64,000 nt of DNA from Pseudoalteromonas caenipelagi (GTDB taxonomy: Bacteria; Pseudomonadota; Gammaproteobacteria; Enterobacterales; Alteromonadaceae), in contig NZ_JABBPG010000001.1 in assembly GCF_013140855.1 (NCBI RefSeq), positions 310,001 through 374,000 on the forward strand, written 5' to 3'. Position numbers and translations under genes: made by a program. Shown here piece after piece: positions 56,532 to 64,000 of this stretch. How positions within the stretch are numbered: position 1 is the first letter of the stretch; each line of letters starts with the position of its first letter. Below the pieces are notes generated by a model, which saw only the letters and a list, made by a program, of their open reading frames with translations, was not told the origin of the DNA and made no database searches.

Positions 56532-58160
56532 ATGAAATTAAAAATGACTCTTAGCGCTTTGACTATCGCGGTGCTTAGTGGCTGTGCAAGTACAGCTTCT
56601 AATACCAGCGCAGATGTGCAAGCAGCTTACAACAGCATAAATGCCGAACAACTCGCACAGCATGTAAAAACACTGGCATCCGATGAGTTTGGCGGTAGAG
56701 CCCCATCATCAAAAGGTGAAGAGCTGACATTGGCTTACTTGAGCGAGCAATTCAAAGCGCTCGGTTATCAGCCAGGTAATGGCGATAGCTTCTTCCAAGA
56801 AGTGCCTTTAGTGTCTATCGAAGCTGACTCAAACATGACGTTAGACATTGGCGGTAAAGCATACCAATACAAAAAAGACATGGTCATGGGTACTAGCCGC
56901 ATCAGTGCCCTTGAGTCAATTAAAGACTCTGAGCTGGTATTCGTAGGCTATGGCGTAAACGCGCCAGAGTATAACTGGAACGACTATGAAGGGTTAGATG
57001 TAAAAGGCAAAACAGTTGTTATGCTGGTGAACGACCCAGGCTTTGCTACCAAAGACGCAAGTATGTTTACTGGTGAAGCCATGACTTACTATGGCCGTTG
57101 GACATACAAATTTGAAGAGGCAAGCCGCCAAGGTGCGGCTGGTGCAATTATCGTCCACGAAACAGCCCCCGCATCATACCCGTGGAGTGTTGTAGAAAAC
57201 TCTTGGAGTGGTGAGCAATTTGGTTTTCAAAAAGCCAATAACAACATGGACCGCGTTGCAGTTGAAGGTTGGGTAACGGTTGACGTAGCTAAAGAGCTAT
57301 TTGAAAAAGCGGGTTTGAACTTTGAAACTGCCAAAGCCAATGCAGCCAAAGGCGCGTACCATTTAGACATGGGCGATTTAACTGCATCTGTGACGGTAAA
57401 AAGTAAAATTAAAACCTCAACGTCATACAACTTTATCGCAACCCTGCCTGGTAGCGAAAAACCCGATGAGCATGTGATTTATTCGGCGCACTGGGATCAT
57501 CTTGGAACTGATAAAAATCGCAAAGGCGATCAGATTTATAACGGTGCCCATGATAACGCTACCGGAACTGGCGGCATGATTGAAGTAGCTGAAGCCTTTG
57601 CTAAATTGCCAAATCGTCCTAAACGCTCGATGACTTTCTTAGCTGTAACCGCAGAAGAGCAAGGTTTATTAGGTTCTAAGTTTTATGCTGCAAACCCTGT
57701 GATCCCAGCTAACAAAACTGTTGCTAACATCAACATGGATAGCTTAAATCTACTAGGTAAAGTAAAAGATATCAGTGTGGTGGGTATCGGTAAGTCGTCA
57801 TTAGATAACATGCTGGCAGCTGCGGCTAAAGCCCAAGGACGCGTGGTATCTGGCGATCCAAAACCTGCGTCAGGCGGTTACTATCGCTCAGATCACTTTG
57901 CATTTGCTAACATGGGTGTACCTGCAATGTACGCAGGCGGCGGTACTGAAGCATTCGATGAACAAACCGCTGACTATCGCAAACGTATGAGTCTGGTATT
58001 ACGTGGTTGTTACCATCAACCATGTGATCGCTACCGTGACGAGTGGGACTTAAGTGGTGCAGTACAAGACTTACAGCTGTTCTATCAAGTAGGTTACGAT
58101 ATTTCACAGCAAACACAATGGCCAACATGGAACGAAACATCAGAGTTCCAACGCAAATAA
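56532..58160 (+). CDS. M28-family zinc peptidase lipoprotein
   Basis: A 542-residue exported aminopeptidase-type enzyme with a lipobox LSGC (Cys18). A PA domain is inserted (about 130-290, containing GAAGAIIVHE), and the two-zinc M28 core has SAHWDHLG, GAHDNATGTGGMIEVAEAF, AVTAEEQGLLGSKFY, NINMDSLNLLG and YRSDHFAFANMGVPAMYAGGG. All metal ligands and the catalytic Glu are present. It probably degrades peptides at the cell envelope. A TATACT -10 element lies at 56493-56498. Followed by a very strong hairpin. Confidence 0.9.
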   Translation: MKLKMTLSALTIAVLSGCASTASNTSADVQAAYNSINAEQLAQHVKTLASDEFGGRAPSSKGEELTLAYLSEQFKALGYQPGNGDSFFQEVPLVSIEADSNMTLDIGGKAYQYKKDMVMGTSRISALESIKDSELVFVGYGVNAPEYNWNDYEGLDVKGKTVVMLVNDPGFATKDASMFTGEAMTYYGRWTYKFEEASRQGAAGAIIVHETAPASYPWSVVENSWSGEQFGFQKANNNMDRVAVEGWVTVDVAKELFEKAGLNFETAKANAAKGAYHLDMGDLTASVTVKSKIKTSTSYNFIATLPGSEKPDEHVIYSAHWDHLGTDKNRKGDQIYNGAHDNATGTGGMIEVAEAFAKLPNRPKRSMTFLAVTAEEQGLLGSKFYAANPVIPANKTVANINMDSLNLLGKVKDISVVGIGKSSLDNMLAAAAKAQGRVVSGDPKPASGGYYRSDHFAFANMGVPAMYAGGGTEAFDEQTADYRKRMSLVLRGCYHQPCDRYRDEWDLSGAVQDLQLFYQVGYDISQQTQWPTWNETSEFQRK

Positions 58161-58171
58161 TTGTGCAATAA

Positions 58172-58211
58172 AAAGTAAAAAGCCAACGTGTTAACGTTGG
58201 CTTTTTACTTT
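58172..58211. terminator. Bidirectional terminator between the M28 gene and GG-leader peptide B
   Basis: Perfect 17-bp stem AAAGTAAAAAGCCAACG/CGTTGGCTTTTTACTTT with a six-base loop. Its A/T-rich ends give T runs on both strands, so it closes both converging units. Confidence 0.93.
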
Positions 58212-58229
58212 ATCTAATCATCGCATTCA

Positions 58230-58373
58230 TTAACAATACATGCGACTTAACTCTTTAAACCACTCAGAGGTAAAACCACCCCCTGCGATTTGCCGCGTCG
58301 CTTTATCATCTAACTGCTCTTTAGGCGGTTGCTTAAGTGTTTTTATAGTCTTTTTATTTAACTTGATTTTCAT
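58230..58373 (-). CDS. GG-leader small peptide B (RiPP-precursor-like)
   Basis: A 47-residue peptide: leader MKIKLNKKTIKTLKQPPKEQ then LDDKATRQIAGGG, a double-glycine-type site near residues 31-33, then a short core FTSEWFKELSRMYC with one terminal Cys. AAAGGAG lies seven bases before the ATG, a promoter-like element lies 35-63 bases upstream and a strong terminator follows. Its leader is the same type as that of peptide A (27536-27700): MK, L/I, KL, Q/N, KK, then IK and L. A P-loop kinase gene lies 87 bases upstream on the same strand. No lanthipeptide synthetase, YcaO, radical-SAM enzyme or peptidase-exporter lies near. Function unknown. Confidence 0.75.
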   Translation of the reverse strand: MKIKLNKKTIKTLKQPPKEQLDDKATRQIAGGGFTSEWFKELSRMYC

Positions 58374-58407
58374 GGCCAGTCTCCTTTGACTCGTAATTGG
58401 TCAATTG

Positions 58408-58436
58408 ACTATGAAACAAATAGCACACAATGTAAA
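58408..58436 (-). promoter_or_regulatory. Candidate promoter of GG-leader peptide B
   Basis: Minus-strand TTTACA and CATAGT with a 17-base spacer, 35 bases before the start codon. A 10-bp palindrome GTCAATTGAC (58400-58409) sits just downstream of the -10 and could be an operator. Confidence 0.5.
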
Positions 58437-58460
58437 CACCTTGTAACTTAATACAGCCAG

Positions 58461-58895
58461 TTACCACTCAAAAATATAAGCCATCTTACTAATCGTTCTA
58501 AGCGCTACGCCATGCGTGTTACGCTTGGCATAAAGGTGTTGCATAGATTTGTCTTTTACTTCACCGACAATCACTTCTTTAACCTGATAACCCATTGCGG
58601 TTGCCGCGGTACTGTACGCCACAAACTCCCATTTTTTAATGTTGGTATTGTCTAAAATAACCAATGGAATGCCTTCACTTAGGCCATTGATAAAGCGTGC
58701 CAAATTTAAGTTATGGTATTCGGGTAGTTTAAACTTTTCGAAATGATAGTCACCAGCATCATTGTAAAAGTAATCATCTGTAGAACAGATCAAATATTGT
58801 GTTTCATCACCAGCAACCATTTCGTCCGCTAGTGTTTGCGCATAATGACTCTTACCACAACCGGGTAAGCCTCTCAAAATAAAAACTTGTTTCAT
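58461..58895 (-). CDS. P-loop kinase-like ATP-binding protein (AAA_33 type)
   Basis: About 144 residues with Walker A LRGLPGCGKSHYA (about 6-18) and a D-x-x-x motif region (ICSTDDYFYNDAGDYHFE), LVILDNTNIKKWEF and a terminal helix. This is the small nucleotide-kinase-like fold seen in NEDD4BP2-like and polynucleotide-kinase-related proteins. The start is ambiguous: a TTG two codons earlier has better ribosome-site spacing. The substrate is unknown. It lies upstream of the GG-leader peptide B gene. Confidence 0.75.
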   Translation of the reverse strand: MKQVFILRGLPGCGKSHYAQTLADEMVAGDETQYLICSTDDYFYNDAGDYHFEKFKLPEYHNLNLARFINGLSEGIPLVILDNTNIKKWEFVAYSTAATAMGYQVKEVIVGEVKDKSMQHLYAKRNTHGVALRTISKMAYIFEW

Positions 58896-59201
58896 CGACA
58901 ATAACGTTACCTAAAGTCAGAAATATCACTTCATAAAATAAACGACTATCATGCCATAACTTTACAATATAATCATGGTTTACCGCTCCGGCGCGTATCA
59001 TTATTCAAAAACGCTGCCAAATAGAACAAAAAACAACCAAAACACGAGGCTAATTCCATTGCAAACGGATTAACTTGTAAAAGAGTTGCAATTGAGTGTT
59101 TTTTTATTGCTTTATCAAAGGTAATATACGGTTCACGTGCCTGCACTGTTTTTCAGGTACAATCGAATAATTATTAGGTAACTTATATCATTGGAGTGAA
59201 G
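58896..59201. other. Divergent intergenic region between the kinase and asnS
   Basis: About 300 bases without a gene. It should hold both promoters; a TACAAT -10-like element lies at about 59158-59163 toward asnS. No operator or RNA element is evident. Confidence 0.5.
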
Positions 59202-60599
59202 ATGAGCCACATAGCGATAACGGAGCTACTAAAAGGCACCGTTGCGGTCGACAGCCAAGTAACAGTAAAAGGCTGGATCCGCACACGCCGCGATTCAAAA
59301 GCAGGTATTTCTTTCTTAGCCGTTCATGACGGTTCTTGTTTTGATCCTATCCAAGCAGTTGTCCCTAATTCGCTCAATAATTATGATGAAGTTACCCGCT
59401 TAACCGCTGGTTGCTCTGTAAAAGTAACAGGCGTGTTAGTTAAATCTGAAGGTCAAGGTCAAGCATTCGAAATTCAAGCTAATTCAGTTGAAGTACTTGG
59501 CTGGGTAGAAAACCCAGACACCTACCCTATGGCTGCAAAACGTCATAGTATCGAATATTTACGTGAACATGCCCACCTTCGCCCACGTACTAACGTGATT
59601 GGCGCAGTGACTCGCGTACGTAACTGCTTATCACAAGCGATTCATCGTTTTTTCCATGAACAAGGCTACATGTGGATCAGCACACCGATTATCACCGCAA
59701 GCGACTGTGAAGGTGCCGGCGAAATGTTCCGTGTATCAACGCTTGATATGAACAACTTACCACGTACGGATAAAGGGGATGTAGACTACGCTGAAGATTT
59801 CTTCGGTAAAGAAGCATTTTTAACCGTATCAGGTCAGTTAAATGGTGAAACATACGCCAGCGCAATGTCAAAAATTTATACTTTTGGCCCAACTTTCCGC
59901 GCTGAAAACTCTAATACATCTCGCCACTTAGCAGAGTTTTGGATGGTTGAGCCAGAGGTTGCGTTTGCAGATTTAGAAGACATTGCTAAATTGGCTGAAA
60001 ACATGCTTAAGTATGTTTTCAAAGCCGTTTTAGAAGAACGCCGTGATGATATGGAGTTTTTTGCACAGCGTATCGAAAAAACCGCAATTTCACGTTTAGA
60101 AGAGTTTGTTGATAAAGACTTTGCACAAGTTGATTACACTGATGCAATTGAAATTCTTAAAAGCTGTGGTAAAACGTTTGAATTCCCTGTTGAATGGGGC
60201 GTTGATTTACAATCTGAGCACGAGCGTTACTTGGCAGAAGAGCACTTTAAGGCACCAGTAGTTATCAAAAACTACCCACGTGACATCAAAGCCTTCTACA
60301 TGCGCCAAAACGAAGATGGTAAAACTGTTGCTGCTATGGACGTAGTTGCGCCTGGTATCGGTGAGATCATCGGTGGCTCTCAGCGTGAAGAACGTTTAGA
60401 TGTGCTTGATCAACGTTTAGAAGAAATGGGCTTAAACAAAGAAGACTACAGCTGGTACCGCGACTTACGCCGCTACGGCACCGTACCTCATTCAGGCTTT
60501 GGCCTTGGCTTTGAACGTTTAGTTGCATATGTAACGGGTATGGGTAACGTACGCGACGTAATCGCCTTCCCTCGTACTAAGGGCAGTGCTACGTACTAA
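59202..60599 (+). CDS. asnS: Asparaginyl-tRNA synthetase
   Basis: Class IIb synthetase, about 465 residues, from ATG 59202 with GGAG upstream (a GTG lies six bases earlier). The OB-fold anticodon domain starts [26 protein letters not shown]. The catalytic core has motif 1 ([31 protein letters not shown]), motif 2 ([21 protein letters not shown]) and motif 3 ([31 protein letters not shown]). The [10 protein letters not shown] residues favour Asn over Asp specificity. Followed by a strong terminator. Confidence 0.97.
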   Translation: MSHIAITELLKGTVAVDSQVTVKGWIRTRRDSKAGISFLAVHDGSCFDPIQAVVPNSLNNYDEVTRLTAGCSVKVTGVLVKSEGQGQAFEIQANSVEVLGWVENPDTYPMAAKRHSIEYLREHAHLRPRTNVIGAVTRVRNCLSQAIHRFFHEQGYMWISTPIITASDCEGAGEMFRVSTLDMNNLPRTDKGDVDYAEDFFGKEAFLTVSGQLNGETYASAMSKIYTFGPTFRAENSNTSRHLAEFWMVEPEVAFADLEDIAKLAENMLKYVFKAVLEERRDDMEFFAQRIEKTAISRLEEFVDKDFAQVDYTDAIEILKSCGKTFEFPVEWGVDLQSEHERYLAEEHFKAPVVIKNYPRDIKAFYMRQNEDGKTVAAMDVVAPGIGEIIGGSQREERLDVLDQRLEEMGLNKEDYSWYRDLRRYGTVPHSGFGLGFERLVAYVTGMGNVRDVIAFPRTKGSATY

Positions 60600-60620
60600 G
60601 CACATTCGTTGAATTTGATA

Positions 60621-60649
60621 AAAACCTAGGTGTTTACCTAGGTTTTTTT
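60621..60649 (+). terminator. Terminator of asnS
   Basis: Stem AAAACCTAGGT/ACCTAGGTTTT with a GTTT loop and a seven-T run. Confidence 0.93.
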
Positions 60650-60650
60650 A

Positions 60651-60684
60651 TGTGCAAAAAATACCCAGCAAATTGCTGGGTATT
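60651..60684 (-). terminator. Terminator of the TonB-dependent receptor gene
   Basis: Stem AATACCCAGCA/TGCTGGGTATT with a three-base loop; on the minus strand it is followed by a run of T residues. Confidence 0.9.
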
Positions 60685-60713
60685 TATAACTTACTAACTT
60701 TATTTACTAAAGT

Positions 60714-63572
60714 TTAGAAACGACCTGTCCACTCCAATGAGAATGTACGACCCATTACAGCCGTTGTTACTGGGTATCTTTCTCTGTTAAACCAAGGTTT
60801 ACCGTAGACGTAACTTTCGTCATTACGTGCTTTTGAGTCACGTAGGTTATTCACACCAAGTTTAACAAAATGATTGTCGTTAATTGAATATGTCACCCCT
60901 AGGTTATAAATTAACCATGGCTTCAAACGCTTAGCTAATGCTCGGCGATCATCTGACGGGTTACGTATTGGATCTGGGTCTTCATCGTTCCAACTAGAGC
61001 CATAACGTGTTTGCTGAAGTGATACGCTCCAGTCGTCGTTGTTCCAACCAAAGCGGTTATCCCAACGTGAACGGAAGTCGTTGTTTAAGTAGCTATCGCG
61101 ATACTCTTTGTCGATTTTGTCACCTGGGAACTTTTGATCAACCACTTCAAGTACATGCGTGTATTTAAGATCTAAGTTAAATTCACCGTATGCGCCAAGG
61201 TCAAAGCCCGCCTTATAGTTAACGTCTACACCAGTTTGCTCATTCAAAGACTGGTTAATATATGTAGAGCGAGCCTTATCCACGGTCATAGCCACATCGG
61301 GTGCACCCACTGCGTGTCTGTCGATACGACTCAATACATCATCACATAACGCTTGGTTTTGCTCTTGACCGTTACGACATTTAGCTTCAGTTGTGAAGAA
61401 ATGATCGGTATCCCAGCTTTCTACCTGATCTTCGATACGGATGCGGTATAAATCCGTCGTCAGGTCCATTTTGTCTGTAATGCTCCAAACAAAACCGATG
61501 GTTGCTGAGTAACCCGTTTCTTCTTTAAGGTTTTTGTTACCCGTTCTTTCACCTTGGAACTGTTGCGATTCACGTAGCTTGCCAGCACTGTTTGTATCAC
61601 ACTGATAAGCAACGGCTTCTTGCTCTGCTGCGGATAAGCCTGTAGCTTGCTCGCCAACAATTTGCGCACACTTGCTTTCTAACCAGTAGTCAGTAAATGT
61701 CTGATAAAAACCTGAAGGACCCGCATACACTTGGTGAATATCTGGCGCTCTAAAGGTGGTACCATAGTTAGCACGAACTAGAAGTTGTTCAAGTGGACGA
61801 TATTCTAAACCAAGTTGATAAGTGAACGCGCCATCTACCGCTGTTTCATCATCATAATAATCGTAACGACCCGCAATACTGGTTTGTAACTCATCCGTTA
61901 TTGGTACTCTGAATTCAACCGCCATACCATAACGGTCACGGTCACCCTTACCTTCTGTACCGGTTAATCCGTTACCCCAGCCTTTAGTTTTATCCAAAGT
62001 TCTTGGGTCAACATTAATTTCATAATCTTCTGTCGACCACTCGAGCGCCATCGCAAACGCAACAGGGCCCGCATCTAATTCAAATAGGTCGCCGGTTAAT
62101 GACGCGTTTACTGTGGTAACAGATGCATCTGCACTTGAGTCATTCACTTCAACAATTGCATCTCGACCCGCTTGGTCTAATGGTTTCCAAAAGCGGTCAA
62201 AGTTAGGGTAGAAATCACTTGTTGTGCCCTCTAACGGGCTACCTAAGAAGTAAGCCACTGCCTTATCAGAGGCGATGAGGTTTTCATATTCAAAGCTGTC
62301 TGATGCACTGTGCGCAACTGACACTTCATAACCCCAATCGTCAAGTACTGTGCCTCTAAAGCCTGCTGCGGTATACAGCATTTCATCTTCAAAATGACTC
62401 TTATCGTCACCTACTTCGTTTGGTGTAAAGGTGCGACCTAAGTATAGGTAACGATCATTTGTAGCATCCCAAACCCATTGACCACCAAGTGCGACACCAT
62501 CTGGTAACGTACTCGTTCCCCAACTAACACCAAAGCCACCACGGTTAGCCGCTTCACTGTCCCAATATAGTGCTTCAGCAAAGAACTCATGTTCGTTATT
62601 AATCTGGTACGTCAGGTTAGTATATAGCGACAGTTGCTCTCTATCATTGATGTATGAGTTATCGCCCGTCGTGTCTTTACCACAATAGAAACCGCGTGAA
62701 GGACGCTCTGACAAGTCATATTCATCCCATTGGTCACAAAGATTAGTACCAAACTCTTGTGGATGGATATATTTAAAGCCGCCATCAATCGTGCCAGCCA
62801 TAATGCTACGCTCGTTTACACGTTGATACTCTGCCTCTTCGCTTGTTGCAGGGCCATCACTGAAATCATTCAGCCAATCACGCTCGCTACCTAACAGCAT
62901 ATCTTGCTTTGAGTATTCAACCGCATAGCTTACATTTAAGTCGCCTTTACCAAATCCACCTGCAATTGAAAATTTATTGCTATCGCCACCGCCTTGATCT
63001 GTTGTTGCATGGCGAAGGCGCACGGTAATGTCATCTACATCTGTTTTAGTAATGATGTTGATTACACCCGCAATTGCATCAGAACCGTAGACCGCTGAGC
63101 TACCACCAGTAAGAACTTCGATGCGAGAAATTGCTGCAGCACTGATCGTTGATAAGTTAAATACGTTGTTTTGGCCATTGAATGCGCGTGGATAGTTAGC
63201 AACGCGACGACCATTTAAAAGTACTAGCGTACGGTTTGCACCCATACCACGTAGGTTTACCGTTTCAGCATTAGGTGTAAAGCTGTTTGTTAGACCTTGG
63301 CCTTGCGTAGAACCAGTTGCTGATGACAGTGACTGAAGCGCTTCAAATACGTTATTGAAACCTTTAGCATCAATGTCTTCTGCGGTAAGCACAACGATTG
63401 GTGAAGGACCTTCCACATCAGCACGACTAATACGTGAGCCAGTCGTTACGATGCGCTCTATTTGCTTATCGGCACCTTGCTCACCCGTGTTTGCCACGGC
63501 GCTGTGACCTGAGAATGCAATTCCCCCAATTAGGACAGCCTTAATAGAAAGGCTGAGTTTAGACCTAATCAT
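60714..63572 (-). CDS. TonB-dependent outer-membrane receptor, large plug-barrel type
   Basis: About 952 residues from ATG 63572 (GGAG seven bases upstream), where a signal peptide starts (MIRSKLSLSIKAVLIGGIAFSGHSAVA); the frame extends to 63746 without support. The plug begins IERIVTTGSRI (TonB box region), followed by VNLRGMGANRTLVLLNGRRV and VLTGGSSAVYGSDAIAGVINIITK. The C-terminus ends in a typical FSLEWTGRF. Four cysteines occur in two extracellular-loop regions. This class is common in Alteromonadales for peptides, glycans or siderophores; the ligand cannot be told and no partner genes are in the window. Confidence 0.9.
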   Translation of the reverse strand: MIRSKLSLSIKAVLIGGIAFSGHSAVANTGEQGADKQIERIVTTGSRISRADVEGPSPIVVLTAEDIDAKGFNNVFEALQSLSSATGSTQGQGLTNSFTPNAETVNLRGMGANRTLVLLNGRRVANYPRAFNGQNNVFNLSTISAAAISRIEVLTGGSSAVYGSDAIAGVINIITKTDVDDITVRLRHATTDQGGGDSNKFSIAGGFGKGDLNVSYAVEYSKQDMLLGSERDWLNDFSDGPATSEEAEYQRVNERSIMAGTIDGGFKYIHPQEFGTNLCDQWDEYDLSERPSRGFYCGKDTTGDNSYINDREQLSLYTNLTYQINNEHEFFAEALYWDSEAANRGGFGVSWGTSTLPDGVALGGQWVWDATNDRYLYLGRTFTPNEVGDDKSHFEDEMLYTAAGFRGTVLDDWGYEVSVAHSASDSFEYENLIASDKAVAYFLGSPLEGTTSDFYPNFDRFWKPLDQAGRDAIVEVNDSSADASVTTVNASLTGDLFELDAGPVAFAMALEWSTEDYEINVDPRTLDKTKGWGNGLTGTEGKGDRDRYGMAVEFRVPITDELQTSIAGRYDYYDDETAVDGAFTYQLGLEYRPLEQLLVRANYGTTFRAPDIHQVYAGPSGFYQTFTDYWLESKCAQIVGEQATGLSAAEQEAVAYQCDTNSAGKLRESQQFQGERTGNKNLKEETGYSATIGFVWSITDKMDLTTDLYRIRIEDQVESWDTDHFFTTEAKCRNGQEQNQALCDDVLSRIDRHAVGAPDVAMTVDKARSTYINQSLNEQTGVDVNYKAGFDLGAYGEFNLDLKYTHVLEVVDQKFPGDKIDKEYRDSYLNNDFRSRWDNRFGWNNDDWSVSLQQTRYGSSWNDEDPDPIRNPSDDRRALAKRLKPWLIYNLGVTYSINDNHFVKLGVNNLRDSKARNDESYVYGKPWFNRERYPVTTAVMGRTFSLEWTGRF

Positions 63573-64000
63573 TATTTTCTCCCTTGTTTGATGTACATCT
63601 ATATCTATGAGTTGTAGCGATTTATTATATTTTTGGAGCGCATATAGAAACACAATAGAAACACGCTGTAAATGTACAAAAAGCAATTTTAGGCACAAAT
63701 TCATGTTAATTATTATGAGCAGAAAGTTACCAACCGCATCAACCATTTCAAAAGCGAAAATAGAGTCACGATACCGTTACTAAATGGTTAATACACTGAT
63801 TATTTAAATGATTATGGGCTTTGAGAATAAGATATTATGGTACTCATACCCCGCCCCAAAGAGTCCTAGAAGTAATAACAAGCTGATAAACTTAGCTTTG
63901 CTAATAACGTATAAATAAAACCAAGATCGCCACTAAGTGCTGGTAAAATGGCCCCTATCAGACACGCTCGGCATGAACCAATACCAAGCCTCTGTTGGGA
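63573..64000. other. Window-edge region, no supported complete gene
   Basis: About 430 bases upstream of the receptor. On the minus strand a frame is open from the window edge to a TAG at 63866-63868 (45 codons, ending LSLSACYYF). It could be the tail of a gene outside the window, but it has no recognisable motif. No terminator or operator was recognised. Confidence 0.35.

Noticed and set aside
63866..64000. Partial gene at the right edge, minus strand
   Set aside because: Only 45 codons with no recognisable motif; too little to call.
1..64000. tRNA, rRNA genes and CRISPR arrays
   Set aside because: No tRNA T-arm and acceptor pattern, rRNA-like stretch or regularly spaced repeat was noticed in the intergenic regions; a covariance-model scan would be needed to exclude small RNAs.

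Overview
The window reads as a chromosomal segment of a marine gammaproteobacterium of the Alteromonadales, most likely Pseudoalteromonas or a close relative. The basis is moderately AT-rich DNA, a seqA-pgm pair beside ybfF-DUF2788-ybfE-fldA-fur, a csiV gene overlapping mfd, many TonB-dependent receptors and exported peptidases, and a bkd/etf gene set with LiuR-type palindromes. This assignment is inferred from gene content and order; no rRNA or tRNA gene was found.

Layout. 1-0.8 kb: the 3' part of an IS4-family element next to a small exported protein. 1.4-5.2 kb (-): branched-chain 2-oxoacid dehydrogenase (E1alpha, E1beta, E2 with two lipoyl domains), then astE, pgm and seqA (-). 8.9-11.4 kb (+): ybfF, a DUF2788 protein, ybfE, flavodoxin and Fur. 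11.5-18.6 kb: a drug-efflux block with an ABC exporter, a TetR regulator and a divergent RND pump whose promoter region holds two matching operators. 18.6-20.1 kb: a PixA/AidA-like gene interrupted by an in-frame stop, and a GNAT acetyltransferase. 20.2-27.4 kb (+): a PilZ-like protein, aguA-aguB (agmatine to putrescine), mfd, csiV and a small lipoprotein. 27.5-30.7 kb (-): a GG-leader peptide gene, rhodanese, a small lipoprotein, mntP, an ABM-domain protein and yaeQ. 30.8-35.2 kb (+): a ZnuD-like zinc receptor behind two Zur boxes, and a di-haem cytochrome. 35.3-42.1 kb: accessory genes, including a short M9 collagenase-like peptidase behind a 34-bp palindrome, an orphan DUF4910/AAC(3) pair, a lemA pseudogene, and a PEBP gene whose promoter carries a 21-bp tandem repeat next to an AraC-type regulator. 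42.3-49 kb: etfBA and, divergently, ETF-QO, then a thioesterase, trmO and proS. 49.3-64 kb: a frameshifted unknown gene, an HDOD protein, a TonB-domain lipoprotein, an LpxH-like phosphoesterase, a NatAB-like ABC transporter, a DUF3025 protein, an M28 peptidase, a second GG-leader peptide gene next to a P-loop kinase, asnS and a large TonB-dependent receptor.

Genes that work together: bkd products generate branched acyl-CoAs, whose dehydrogenation feeds electrons through EtfAB and ETF-QO to quinone. Both loci carry ACGT-centred palindromes of one type, so a shared LiuR-like regulator is likely. AguA and AguB form a putrescine route, and AstE belongs to arginine catabolism. The zinc receptor is predicted to be Zur-controlled.

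The most novel signal is a pair of unannotated small genes 31 kb apart (27536-27700 and 58230-58373, both -). They encode 54- and 47-residue peptides that share a lysine-rich leader and then a GG motif, but have unrelated C-terminal cores. They look like orphan members of a dispersed family of RiPP-like or double-glycine-leader peptides; no modification enzyme or C39-type exporter lies in the window.
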